From contig CATPAS010000093.1 in assembly GCA_955652075.1 (NCBI GenBank), positions 1 through 6,167 on the forward strand: 6,167 bases of DNA, read 5' to 3'. The translations under genes and the position numbers were made by a program. Of this stretch, positions 1 to 6,149 are shown in pieces; the stretch's first letter is position 1; every line of letters begins with the position of its first letter. The notes beneath the pieces were generated by a model. The model saw only the letters and a program-made list of their open reading frames with translations, had not been told where the DNA came from and did no database searches. This DNA is from an uncultured Gaiellaceae bacterium (lineage in GTDB: Bacteria > Actinomycetota > Thermoleophilia > Gaiellales > Gaiellaceae).

Positions 1-201
1 CGAATCGACTGCCTCCATCAGCTCCAGGATCTTCGGCGTCCACTCGGCGTCGCCCTCGAGCGGCTTCAGCGCCGAGACCTGCACGACCGGGACGTCGTCG
101 CCCGGGAAGTCGTACTTGGAGAGGAGCTCGCGCACTTCCAGCTCGACGAGCTCGAGCAGCTCGGGATCGTCGACCATGTCGGCCTTGTTCAGCGCGACGA
201 C
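1..201 (-). pseudogene. tuf: Internal fragment of a second EF-Tu gene, inverted
   Basis: Read on the minus strand, this stretch encodes part of the EF-Tu GTPase domain. It contains [18 protein letters not shown], which includes the G4 guanine-specificity motif NKAD, and later [13 protein letters not shown], which includes the G5 SAL motif. The frame has no stop, runs out of the window at position 1, and has no start: homology ends near 201, where the oppositely oriented tuf copy begins. G1-G3 are therefore missing. Over the 57 codons shared with the plus-strand copy, 13 codons differ, 7 silently and 6 with amino-acid changes (V/T, P/A, A/G, T/V, L/I, E/N), so it is not a simple mirror of the same molecule. 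The EF-Tu identity is certain. Whether it is a real rearranged gene remnant or a chimeric contig end cannot be settled here; I favour a chimera. Confidence 0.85.
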
Positions 202-369
202 GACCCCGAGCTGCTCGAGCTCGTCGAGCTGGAAGTGCGCGAGCTCCTCTCGAAGTACGACTTCCCCGGCGACGACACTCCTGTCGTGCAGGTCTCGGCG
301 CTGAAGGCGCTCGAGGGCGACGGCGAGTGGGTCCCGAAGATCATCGAGCTGATGAATGCGGTCGACTCC
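1..369. repeat. Imperfect inverted repeat formed by two tuf fragments
   Basis: Arm 1 is 1-171 and arm 2 is 199-369, with a 27-bp spacer (172-198). The reverse complement of arm 1 aligns to arm 2 codon for codon without gaps, with 19 mismatches counted by hand. The inner parts are closest: 119-165 is the exact reverse complement of 205-251 (47 bp), and most mismatches lie in the outer two thirds. The join falls on a short GACGAC run (196-204) that fits both copies, which looks like a microhomology junction. The repeat is explained entirely by opposed EF-Tu coding sequence and not by a transposon end or a terminator. Confidence 0.9.
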
Positions 370-963
370 TTCATCCCGGAGCCGGAGCGCGATGTCGACA
401 AGCCGTTCCTGATGCCGATCGAGGATGTCTTCACGATCACCGGCCGCGGCACCGTCGTGACCGGCCGCATCGAACAGGGCAAGATCGAGTCGGGCAACGA
501 GGTCGAGATCGTCGGTATTCACGAGAAGGTGGAGAAGACCGTCGTCACGGGCCTCGAGATGTTCCAGAAGACGCTCGACTACGCGCAGGCAGGCGACAAC
601 GCAGGCGCGCTGCTCCGCGGCATCAAGCGTGAGGAGATCGAGCGCGGGCAGGTGCTCGCAAAGCCCGGCTCCATCACGCCGCACACGCACTTCAAGGCAG
701 AGGTGTACGTCCTCTCGAAGGACGAGGGCGGCCGCCACACGCCGTTCTTCAACAACTACCGCCCGCAGTTCTATTTCCGCACGACGGACGTGACGGGCGC
801 GATCAAGCTCCCGGAGGGCCAGGAGATGGTCATGCCGGGCGACAACACGAACATGGACGTCGAGCTGATCCAGCCGATCGCCATGGATCAGGGTCTGCGC
901 TTCGCCGTCCGCGAGGGTGGCCGCACCGTCGGCGCAGGCGTCGTCACCGAAGTCATCAAGTAG
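199..963 (+). CDS. tuf: Elongation factor Tu, 3' part (5' end missing)
   Basis: EF-Tu carries aminoacyl-tRNA to the ribosomal A site as a GTP complex in the cytoplasm. The 254 residues visible run from [10 protein letters not shown], just after the G4 motif, to the C-terminus at TEVIK and a TAG stop. The G5 motif SALKAL is at 295-309. Domain 2 starts near [11 protein letters not shown], with GRGTVVTGR following, and domain 3 includes [25 protein letters not shown] and the conserved end [12 protein letters not shown]. Roughly 140 N-terminal residues (G1-G4) are absent because homology stops at the inverted junction. The frame is open all the way to position 1, so a gene caller may report 1-963 or use the GTG at 235. 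The first is antisense tuf read as protein, and the second is an internal Val codon. The gene lies 16 nt before rpsJ, its normal place at the end of a str operon, so the genomic copy is probably intact and truncated only in this contig. Confidence 0.95.
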   Translation, partial: DDPELLELVELEVRELLSKYDFPGDDTPVVQVSALKALEGDGEWVPKIIELMNAVDSFIPEPERDVDKPFLMPIEDVFTITGRGTVVTGRIEQGKIESGNEVEIVGIHEKVEKTVVTGLEMFQKTLDYAQAGDNAGALLRGIKREEIERGQVLAKPGSITPHTHFKAEVYVLSKDEGGRHTPFFNNYRPQFYFRTTDVTGAIKLPEGQEMVMPGDNTNMDVELIQPIAMDQGLRFAVREGGRTVGAGVVTEVIK

Positions 964-969
964 AAAGGG
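964..969 (+). promoter_or_regulatory. Ribosome binding site deciding the rpsJ TTG start
   Basis: AAAGGG directly follows the tuf stop and lies 10 nt before TTG at 980. It is a reasonable Shine-Dalgarno match and, with the S10 N-terminus, fixes the start at this TTG. The GTG in the same frame at 917 would overlap tuf by 47 nt and add a 21-residue extension unlike S10. The 16-nt gap leaves no room for a promoter or a leader of the E. coli S10 type. Confidence 0.75.
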
Positions 970-979
970 CGCCGGTTCG

Positions 980-1285
980 TTGGCTCAGAAAATTCGTATC
1001 CGTCTGAAGGGCTACGACCATCAGCAGCTCGACAAGTCGGCTCAGTCGATCGTCGAGACTGCGCAGCGAACCGGCGCCACCATCACTGGTCCCGTGCCGC
1101 TGCCCACCGAGAAGAACGTCTACTGCGTGATCCGCTCTCCATTCAAGGACAAGGACTCGCGGGAGCACTTCGAGGTGCGCACGCACAAGCGGCTGATCGA
1201 CATCCACTCGCCGACCCCGAAGACGGTCGACTCGCTGATGCGGCTCGACCTCCCGGCCGGCATAGACATCGAGATCAAGCTCTAG
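980..1285 (+). CDS. rpsJ: 30S ribosomal protein S10
   Basis: S10 is a small-subunit head protein; in many bacteria it also acts as NusE, pairing with NusB in antitermination complexes. The product is 101 residues, the usual family length. It begins (M)[20 protein letters not shown] and carries the S10 hallmarks [10 protein letters not shown], the segment around [14 protein letters not shown], and [24 protein letters not shown] near the C-terminus. [15 protein letters not shown] is the actinobacterial form of the central region. I place the start at TTG 980 because the family's N-terminus begins exactly there and AAAGGG lies 10 nt upstream; no ATG is available nearby. It sits 16 nt after tuf and 4 nt before rplC, so it is almost certainly co-transcribed with both. 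The exposed loop is intact and nothing looks damaged. Confidence 0.97.
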   Translation: MAQKIRIRLKGYDHQQLDKSAQSIVETAQRTGATITGPVPLPTEKNVYCVIRSPFKDKDSREHFEVRTHKRLIDIHSPTPKTVDSLMRLDLPAGIDIEIKL

Positions 1286-1289
1286 CGCG

Positions 1290-1913
1290 ATGAAGGGGAT
1301 CGTGGGGAAAAAGCTGGGCATGACGCGGGTCTTCGACCCGGAGACCGGCGTCGTTACGCCGGTGACGGTGATCGAGGCGGCTCCGTGTCCCGTGGTCCAG
1401 GTGAAGACCGCGGACGTGGACGGCTACGACGCGGTCCAGATCGCCTACGACGAGGCCGGCGAGCGCAAGGTCACAAAGCCCGAGCTCGGGCACCTGAAGA
1501 AGAACAACGTCAGCGGTGCTTACCGGCACCTGCTCGAGCTGCGGGGACAGAGCGAGGCCGTCGTCGGTGAGAACGTCACAGTCGAGGTGTTCGAACCGGG
1601 CGAGAAGATCAAGGTGAGCGGGATCGCACACGGGAAAGGCTTCGCGGGGACGATCAAGCGGCACCGCTTTCACCGCGGCCCCACCTCGCACGGCTCGCAC
1701 AACGTCCGCAAGCCGGGCTCGATCGGGGCGTCGGCCACTCCCTCGCGCGTGTTCAAGGGAATGAAGATGGCCGGCCGTCTGGGCGGCAAGCGCGTGACCC
1801 AGATCGGCCTGGTGGTCCACGAGGTGCGCCCCGAGGAGAACCTCCTGCTCGTCAAGGGCGCCGTGCCGGGCCCGAAGAACGGCTTCGTCGAAGTGCGGGA
1901 GGCGAGCCACTGA
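1290..1913 (+). CDS. rplC: 50S ribosomal protein L3
   Basis: L3 binds 23S rRNA early in large-subunit assembly and sends a loop toward the peptidyl-transferase centre. The 207-residue product matches the family length. It starts MKGIVGKKLGMTRVF, has the GHLKK segment near residue 67, GKGFAGTIKRH near 115-125, and the central loop HGSHNVRKPGSIG (134-146) followed by TPSRVFKGMKMAGRLGG. It ends with the conserved NLLLVKGAVPG block. E. coli L3 has QNQ in the loop, including the glutamine methylated by PrmB; here it is ASA (147-149), as often in Gram-positives, so that modification is not expected. The ATG at 1290 is 4 nt after the rpsJ stop. No clear Shine-Dalgarno precedes it, so translation probably depends on coupling to rpsJ. 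Its TGA overlaps the rplD ATG by one base. Confidence 0.97.
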   Translation: MKGIVGKKLGMTRVFDPETGVVTPVTVIEAAPCPVVQVKTADVDGYDAVQIAYDEAGERKVTKPELGHLKKNNVSGAYRHLLELRGQSEAVVGENVTVEVFEPGEKIKVSGIAHGKGFAGTIKRHRFHRGPTSHGSHNVRKPGSIGASATPSRVFKGMKMAGRLGGKRVTQIGLVVHEVRPEENLLLVKGAVPGPKNGFVEVREASH

Positions 1914-2539
1914 TGGCCGCTCCGAAAGCACCCCTCCTCGATTCCGCCGGCGTGACGGCGAAGGACGTGACGCTCGAGGAAGCCGTCTTCGCCGCCGAGC
2001 TCAAGCCGCACGTCGTGCACGAGACCGTCCGCGCGGAGATGAACGCCGCCCGTCAGGGGACGCGTGCGGCCAAGAGCCGCGGGCTCGTCTCCGGAGGACG
2101 CGCGAAGCCGTGGCGCCAGAAGGGCACCGGGCGTGCGCGCGCGGGCACGACGCGCGCACCGCAGTGGACCGGCGGCGGCGTGGCGTTTCCACCCACTCCC
2201 CGCGACTTCGAGGTCAAGGTGAATCGCAAGACTCGTCGTTCGGCGCTGCGCGGCGTGCTGTCGCAGCATGCAGCCGACGGCACGCTGGGGGTCCTCGACG
2301 GCTCGGGCTTCTCGGAGCCCTCCACGCGAACCGCGGTGGAGCTCCTGGCGAAGTGGGGCCATGAGTTGCCGCTGGTCGTCGTCACGAAGGACGAGCAGAA
2401 CGTCGTCAAGTCTTTCCGCAACATCGACAAGGTCGTCGTCACGACGCCGGGCGAGCTCGAGGTCGCCGCACTCGTATGGGCGCGTTCCGTGCTCGTCACG
2501 GAGGATGCGCTCGAACTGGTGAAGGCGAAGGCTTCCTGA
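1913..2539 (+). CDS. rplD: 50S ribosomal protein L4
   Basis: L4 lines the peptide exit tunnel through its extended loop and is an early assembly protein. In E. coli it also represses its own S10 operon, but the leader it targets there has no counterpart here. The product is 208 residues, slightly longer than the E. coli protein. The tunnel loop is intact at about 58-92: GGRAKPWRQKGTGRARAG, then RAPQWTGGGVAF. The globular part includes KVNRKTRRSALRGVLS (102-117) and the C-terminal Rossmann-like half with LPLVVVTKDEQNVVKSFRNI. The N-terminus has a short Ala/Pro/Lys-rich lead before the first conserved strand. The start ATG overlaps the rplC stop (TGATG), with a strong GGGAGG at 1897-1902, 10 nt upstream. 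The stop likewise overlaps the rplW ATG, fitting tight translational coupling. Confidence 0.96.
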   Translation: MAAPKAPLLDSAGVTAKDVTLEEAVFAAELKPHVVHETVRAEMNAARQGTRAAKSRGLVSGGRAKPWRQKGTGRARAGTTRAPQWTGGGVAFPPTPRDFEVKVNRKTRRSALRGVLSQHAADGTLGVLDGSGFSEPSTRTAVELLAKWGHELPLVVVTKDEQNVVKSFRNIDKVVVTTPGELEVAALVWARSVLVTEDALELVKAKAS

Positions 2540-2838
2540 TGAGCCTGCATCCCAACGAGGTCTTGCTCGCTCCGGTCGTGTCGGAGAAGAGCTACGCGCA
2601 GATCGAGGGCAGTAACACCTACTCGTTCCGCATCCACCCGGACGCGCACAAGACGCAGGTCCGGCAGGCGGTCGAGGAGCTGTTCAACGTCAAGGTGCTG
2701 CGTGTGAACGTCTGCAAGGTGCAGTCGAAGCCGAAGCGCCGCGGCGCCCTGCGCGGACGCAAGCCCGGGTGGAAGAAGGCGATCGTGCAGCTGCGGGCCG
2801 GCGACTCGATCGAGATCTTCGAGGGGGTCCACGCTTAG
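2539..2838 (+). CDS. rplW: 50S ribosomal protein L23
   Basis: L23 sits at the rim of the polypeptide exit tunnel, where it docks trigger factor and the signal recognition particle. The 99-residue product is of normal length. It shows the family opening [16 protein letters not shown] (residues 8-23), the core [26 protein letters not shown], and the basic extended loop [22 protein letters not shown], ending IEIFEGVHA. The chosen ATG at 2539 overlaps the rplD TGA. A longer frame beginning at 2476 is open upstream, but its extra 21 residues lie inside rplD and resemble nothing in L23. Purine-rich GAAGG/AAGG stretches at 2521-2531 can serve as the ribosome binding site. The stop is followed by only 2 nt before rplB. 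Confidence 0.96.
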   Translation: MSLHPNEVLLAPVVSEKSYAQIEGSNTYSFRIHPDAHKTQVRQAVEELFNVKVLRVNVCKVQSKPKRRGALRGRKPGWKKAIVQLRAGDSIEIFEGVHA

Positions 2839-2840
2839 CC

Positions 2841-3686
2841 ATGCCCGTGCGCCGTTACAAGCCGACCTCGCCGGGGCGCCGCTTCATGACCGTCTCGACC
2901 TTCGAGGAGATCACGAAGTCGAAGCCGGAGAAGGGGCTGACCGAAAAGCTGACGAAGAAGGGCGGCCGCAACAACAACGGCCGCATCACAACGCGCCACC
3001 AGGGCGGCGGGCACAAGCGCCGCTACCGCGTGATCGACTTCAAGCGCCGGAAGGACGGGATCCCGGCCAAGGTCGCCGCGATCGAGTACGACCCCAACCG
3101 TTCCGCCCGGATCGCGCTGCTGCACTATGCCGACGGTGTGAAGAGCTACATCCTCGCGCCGGCCAGGCTGCGCGTCGGCGCCACCGTCGAGTCGGGTCCG
3201 GCAGCAGACATCAAGCCGGGCAACGCGCTCCCGCTCGAGAACATCCCGACCGGCACGCTCGTCCACAACGTCGAGCTGAAGCCCGGCCGGGGCGGCCAGA
3301 TGGCCCGCAGCGCCGGCTCGGGCGTGCAGCTGGTCGCGAAGGACGAGGGCTACGGCGTACTCCGGCTCCCGTCCGGCGAGATGCGGCGCGTGGCGCTCAC
3401 CTGCCGCGCCACGATCGGACAGGTCGGTAACGTGGACCACGAGAACATCACCGGCGGCAAAGCGGGGCGCAGCCGGTGGAGGGGGAAGCGGCCGACAGTG
3501 CGCGGCTCGGCGATGAACCCCGTCGACCATCCGCACGGCGGCGGCGAGGGGAAGTCGAAGGGCGGCCGGCACCCGGTTACCCCGTGGGGCGTGCCGACGC
3601 TCGGCAAGCGCACGCGCCGCAAGCACAAGGAATCCGACCGTTTGATCGTCCGCAGCCGCAGGCGCGGGAAGGAGAAGCGCAAGTAA
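2841..3686 (+). CDS. rplB: 50S ribosomal protein L2
   Basis: L2 is needed for subunit association, tRNA binding and peptidyl-transferase function. The product has 281 residues, against 273 in E. coli. The N-terminus [18 protein letters not shown], the RNA-binding stretch [20 protein letters not shown] (residues 44-63), the SH3-like part with [20 protein letters not shown], and the C-terminal [14 protein letters not shown] (226-239) are all intact. His230 in that last motif corresponds to the functionally important E. coli His229. The tail is strongly basic ([11 protein letters not shown]). The start is the ATG at 2841, with GAGGGGG at 2821-2827 upstream; the frame is open further upstream from 2769, but only as rplW read out of frame. 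The gene begins 2 nt after rplW, and its TAA overlaps the rpsS ATG. Confidence 0.97.
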   Translation: MPVRRYKPTSPGRRFMTVSTFEEITKSKPEKGLTEKLTKKGGRNNNGRITTRHQGGGHKRRYRVIDFKRRKDGIPAKVAAIEYDPNRSARIALLHYADGVKSYILAPARLRVGATVESGPAADIKPGNALPLENIPTGTLVHNVELKPGRGGQMARSAGSGVQLVAKDEGYGVLRLPSGEMRRVALTCRATIGQVGNVDHENITGGKAGRSRWRGKRPTVRGSAMNPVDHPHGGGEGKSKGGRHPVTPWGVPTLGKRTRRKHKESDRLIVRSRRRGKEKRK

Positions 3687-3973
3687 TGAGTCGCAGTTCG
3701 AAGAAGGGACCTTTCGTCCAGGAGCGGCTGATGAGCCGCATCGAATCCATGAACGAGAGGAACGAGAAGCGGTTGATCCGCACCTGGTCGCGCACCTCCA
3801 CCGTCTTCCCGGAGATGGTCGGGCACACGATCGCCGTCCACGACGGCCGCAAGCACGTGCCCGTGTTCATCTCCGAGCAGATGGTCGGCCACAAGCTCGG
3901 TGAGTTCGCGCCGACCCGGACCTTTCGCGGCCATTCCGGCGACCGCAAGACCGAGGTGAAGAAGCGAACGTAA
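3686..3973 (+). CDS. rpsS: 30S ribosomal protein S19
   Basis: S19 lies in the head of the small subunit next to S13 and contacts the A-site tRNA and the intersubunit bridge to the large subunit. The 95-residue product has the family opening [10 protein letters not shown], the central [31 protein letters not shown] (in two adjoining blocks), and the signature [18 protein letters not shown] near the C-terminus, followed by a basic end. The length agrees with the family. The ATG at 3686 shares a base with the rplB TAA and is preceded by AAGGAG at 3669-3674, 11 nt upstream; the longer open frame beginning at 3476 is rplB out of frame. The stop again overlaps the next start (TAATG), consistent with coupled translation into rplV. 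Confidence 0.96.
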   Translation: MSRSSKKGPFVQERLMSRIESMNERNEKRLIRTWSRTSTVFPEMVGHTIAVHDGRKHVPVFISEQMVGHKLGEFAPTRTFRGHSGDRKTEVKKRT

Positions 3974-4476
3974 TGAGCGCCGTCGAGACAGCCAGAGAGG
4001 TTCGCGCGCAGGCGAAGTACGTGCGGATGTCACCGCGCAAGGCGCGGCTCGTCGCGGAGCACATCCGCGGCCGCAGCGTGCCCGAGGCGCGAGCGGTCCT
4101 CGCTTTCACGTCGCGCGAGGCTGCAGGGGTGCTGCAAAAGGTGCTGCAATCCGCGGTCTCGAACGCCGAGGCGAATCACGGCATCGCCGAGGAGCAGCTG
4201 TACGTCAAGACCACCTACGTCGACGGCGGTCCGGTCATGAAGCGGTGGCGTGCACGCGCGCGCGGCCGCGTCGCCCGGATTCGCAAGCGCACCTGCCATA
4301 TCACTGTGACGCTTGCTGAAAGGCCGCAAGCGTCACCAGATGTCGAGCCGGTGCGGGCCGAGGCGGTGGAGGCTGTGAAGCCGAAGCGTGCCCCTGCGAG
4401 GAAGAAGACGGCAGCTGCCTCGAAGAAGAAGACCGCGTCCAAGCGTCCCGCGAAGAAGAGGGAGGCCGCAAAGTAA
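3973..4476 (+). CDS. rplV: 50S ribosomal protein L22 with Lys/Ala-rich C-terminal tail
   Basis: L22 spans the large subunit; its beta-hairpin lines the exit tunnel near the constriction, opposite L4. Residues 1-117 are a complete L22: [20 protein letters not shown] (14-33), [14 protein letters not shown] (57-70), and the hairpin and end [22 protein letters not shown] followed by HITVTLAE. Residues 118-167 are an added tail: first an acidic Pro/Val/Glu stretch, then [20 protein letters not shown], resembling the Lys/Ala-rich tails of histone H1-like proteins. The whole protein is 167 residues, against about 110 in E. coli. Tails like this are known on actinobacterial L22, and their role here is unknown; nonspecific rRNA binding is an inference. 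The start ATG overlaps the rpsS stop, with GAGGTGA at 3953-3959 upstream, and the stop overlaps the rpsC ATG. Confidence 0.96.
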   Translation: MSAVETAREVRAQAKYVRMSPRKARLVAEHIRGRSVPEARAVLAFTSREAAGVLQKVLQSAVSNAEANHGIAEEQLYVKTTYVDGGPVMKRWRARARGRVARIRKRTCHITVTLAERPQASPDVEPVRAEAVEAVKPKRAPARKKTAAASKKKTASKRPAKKREAAK

Positions 4477-5531
4477 TGGGCCAGAAAGTCCATCCCGGCG
4501 GGATGCGCGTCGGCGTCATCCACGACTGGAAGTCGAACTGGTACACGGGGAAGAAGGAGTTCCCCGGCTACCTGATCGAGGACATCAGGATCCGGGAGCA
4601 CATCACCAACAAGCTTTCGCATGCCGGACTGTCCGACATCCTGATCCGCAAGGACAAGCAGCGGGTCACGGTCGACATCTACACGGCGCGCCCGGGCATC
4701 GTGATCGGCAAGTCGGGAGTCGAGGTGGACGCGCTGCGCAAAGAGCTGCATGCGATCACCAAGAAGAACGTGCACATCAACATCAACGAGATCAAGCGGC
4801 CCGAGCTCGACGCGAAGCTCGTCGCGCAGTCGATCGCCGAGCAGCTGCAGAACCGGGTCAGCTTCCGTCGCGCGATGAAGCGCGCGCTCGCGTCCGGGAT
4901 CCGCTCCGGCGCCAAGGGCGTCCGCATCCAGTGCGGCGGCCGGCTGGGCGGCACCGAGATGAGCCGCTCCGAGGCGTACTCCGAGGGCCGCGTCCCGCGG
5001 CACACGATTCGCGCGGACATCGACTACGGCTTCGTCGAGGCGAAGACGACGTTCGGCCGCATCGGCGTGAAGGTCTGGATCAACAAGGGCGAGATCATGC
5101 CGGAGGGTTACGGCGGTCTCGACACGGAGAAGGATGTCCGGCTCGGCGAGCAGGACCAGGCGCGCAGGCGGCGTGCCAACGTCGAAGGGCTCGGCGCCTC
5201 GCGCGAAGGCGGCCGCGATCGCCAGCGCGACCGCGAAGGCCTCGGTCCGGTGCGACCAGGCCGGAAGCGCAGCGGGCAGGGCCGTGGTAGCGGGCAGGGC
5301 CGCGGTGGTCAGGGTCGCGGCGGGCGGCCGGCTCCGCGCAACCGCGCCGGTCAGCAGGACAACGTCGAGCGGCCGAACACCGACGAGACAGCAAAGCCGG
5401 CGGAGGCGGCGCAGCCGCCGGTCGAGCCGACGGTCGAGACAACCCCGGCTCCGGTCGCAGATGCGCCCGACACATCGACCCCGAAGCAGCAGGCAGAGGG
5501 TCCGGCGAAGCCGGAAAAGGCTGACACGTAA
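4476..5531 (+). CDS. rpsC: 30S ribosomal protein S3 with long disordered C-terminal tail
   Basis: S3 forms part of the mRNA entry tunnel of the small subunit and contributes to its helicase activity. Residues 1-211 are a full S3: [20 protein letters not shown], the KH domain with its GxxG loop in [19 protein letters not shown] (73-91), and the C-terminal domain with [34 protein letters not shown] and [10 protein letters not shown] tail of about 140 residues follows, giving 351 in total against 233 in E. coli. It is bipartite: a basic Arg/Gly/Gln part (about 226-292) with an SGQGRG repeat, then a Pro/Ala/Glu/Thr-rich acidic part (about 296-351). The frame stays open and the next gene overlaps the stop, so this is not a frameshift product. 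Extended S3 tails occur in Actinobacteria. GGGAGG at 4460-4465 lies 10 nt before the start. Confidence 0.96.
   Translation: MGQKVHPGGMRVGVIHDWKSNWYTGKKEFPGYLIEDIRIREHITNKLSHAGLSDILIRKDKQRVTVDIYTARPGIVIGKSGVEVDALRKELHAITKKNVHININEIKRPELDAKLVAQSIAEQLQNRVSFRRAMKRALASGIRSGAKGVRIQCGGRLGGTEMSRSEAYSEGRVPRHTIRADIDYGFVEAKTTFGRIGVKVWINKGEIMPEGYGGLDTEKDVRLGEQDQARRRRANVEGLGASREGGRDRQRDREGLGPVRPGRKRSGQGRGSGQGRGGQGRGGRPAPRNRAGQQDNVERPNTDETAKPAEAAQPPVEPTVETTPAPVADAPDTSTPKQQAEGPAKPEKADT
5271..5321 (+). repeat. Short tandem repeat in the rpsC tail (SGQGRG units)
   Basis: Two adjacent 18-bp units, 5271-5288 and 5289-5306, differ at one position (a silent T/C) and each encode SGQGRG. A third, shorter 15-bp unit at 5307-5321 encodes GQGRG with more divergence. 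The period is in frame, so gain or loss of a unit would change the S3 tail without breaking it. The peptide resembles an RGG-type RNA-binding low-complexity segment. Confidence 0.85.
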
Positions 5532-5956
5532 TGCTGCTGCCGAAGAAAATGAAGTACCGCAAGCACCAGCGCGGCCGACGTCGCGGGTTCGCGAAGGGAC
5601 AGACGACCGTGCAGTTCGGCGACTTCGGGTTGAAGGCGCTCGAGACCGGCTGGGTCACGAACCGGCAGATCGAAGCGGCCCGCATCGCCATGACGCGAAA
5701 GATCAAGCGCGGCGGCAAGGTCTGGATCAACGTCTTCCCGGACAAGCCGACCACGCAGAAGCCCGCCGAGACCCGCATGGGCTCCGGCAAAGGCTCGCCA
5801 GAGCACTGGGTCGCGGTCGTCAAGCCGGGCCGCGTGATGTTCGAGCTGGCGGGTGTGCCCGAGCCGCTGGCCAAGGAAGCGCTTCGTCTCGCGGGCACGA
5901 AGATCTCGCTCAAGACGAAGTTCGTGAAGCGGGAGGCGGATCTCTTTGAGAGCTAG
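5531..5956 (+). CDS. rplP: 50S ribosomal protein L16
   Basis: L16 is a late-assembling large-subunit protein beside the A-site tRNA and is needed for peptidyl-transferase maturation. The 141-residue product is of normal length and begins [19 protein letters not shown], a near-universal L16 opening. It carries [25 protein letters not shown] (in two adjoining blocks), [18 protein letters not shown], and [20 protein letters not shown]. Arg82 in that block aligns with the E. coli arginine hydroxylated by YcfD/RoxA; whether this organism has such an enzyme cannot be seen. The ATG at 5531 shares its first base with the rpsC TAA and follows AAAAGG at 5515-5520 by 10 nt. Its last 11 nt overlap the start of rpmC, whose ribosome binding site lies inside the rplP coding sequence. 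Confidence 0.97.
   Translation: MLLPKKMKYRKHQRGRRRGFAKGQTTVQFGDFGLKALETGWVTNRQIEAARIAMTRKIKRGGKVWINVFPDKPTTQKPAETRMGSGKGSPEHWVAVVKPGRVMFELAGVPEPLAKEALRLAGTKISLKTKFVKREADLFES
5932..5936 (+). promoter_or_regulatory. Ribosome binding site deciding the rpmC TTG start
   Basis: GGAGG inside the 3' end of rplP stands 9 nt before TTG at 5946, ideal spacing. The alternatives in the same frame, TTG 5961 and ATG 5970, are too far from it and would remove the conserved RARDLR opening of L29. This makes the TTG at 5946 the preferred start. Confidence 0.8.
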
Positions 5957-6149
5957 GGATTTGAGGGACATGACCGACGAAGAATTGGAAAACGCGTTGC
6001 ACGACCGGCGTCAGGAGCTGTTCAACCTGCGCTTCCAGTCGGCGACCGGAGCGCTCGAGAACAGCGCGCGGCTGAAGATCGCGAAACGCGAGATCGCGCG
6101 AATCCTCACCGTGCGCGTCGAGCGTCAGGCAAAGGCAGGACAACTCTGA
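5946..6149 (+). CDS. rpmC: 50S ribosomal protein L29
   Basis: L29 is a small two-helix protein at the exit-tunnel rim, next to L23, and helps form the docking platform for trigger factor and the signal recognition particle. The 67-residue product matches the family: (M)[19 protein letters not shown], then [19 protein letters not shown], the most diagnostic segment, then a second helix [19 protein letters not shown]. The start is TTG at 5946, supported by GGAGG 9 nt upstream and by the family's usual MKARELR-type opening; starting at the ATG at 5970 would cut that off. The gene overlaps the end of rplP by 11 nt in another frame, and its TGA overlaps the rpsQ ATG by one base. Confidence 0.94.
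   Translation: MRARDLRDMTDEELENALHDRRQELFNLRFQSATGALENSARLKIAKREIARILTVRVERQAKAGQL

Noticed and set aside
147..149. L3 residues 147-149 (ASA) as loss of the PrmB-methylated glutamine being unusual
   Set aside because: Absence of this glutamine is, to my knowledge, common in Gram-positive L3 proteins, so it is not a notable loss. The numbers here are L3 residue numbers and not window positions.
1..369. Inverted repeat as a terminator, attenuator or transposon end
   Set aside because: Both arms are protein-coding EF-Tu sequence aligned codon by codon, with no T-run and no transposase.
235..963. Complete EF-Tu-like protein starting at GTG 235
   Set aside because: The GTG is the Val of the conserved ELEVRELL helix. 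EF-Tu similarity continues upstream to 199, and no ribosome binding site supports a start here.
917..979. N-terminal extension of S10 from GTG 917
   Set aside because: It lies mostly inside tuf, gives low-complexity residues unlike S10, and the TTG at 980 has a ribosome binding site and matches the family N-terminus.
2476..2538. Extended start for L23
   Set aside because: The extra 21 residues are rplD read out of frame; the ATG at 2539 matches the family length and the operon's overlap pattern.
2053..2832. Long antisense open frame (259 codons) opposite rplD and rplW
   Set aside because: It is a typical shadow frame of high-GC coding DNA; the composition is Arg/Leu/Ala-biased, there are no recognisable motifs, and conserved genes lie on the other strand.
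2769..2840. Extended start for L2
   Set aside because: The added residues come from rplW read out of frame; the ATG at 2841 begins the conserved [16 protein letters not shown] opening.
3476..3685. Extended start for S19
   Set aside because: The 70 extra residues are the rplB end in another frame and are not S19-like.
4215..5003. Long antisense open frame opposite rplV and rpsC
   Set aside because: It is a mirror of the strong codon bias in rpsC, with no motif and no ribosome binding context; real genes fill the opposite strand.
5134..5949. Arg/Ala-rich plus-strand open frame over the rpsC tail and rplP
   Set aside because: It is an out-of-frame reading of two genes with clear identities, and is rich in Arg/Ser/Ala as expected for a GC shadow.
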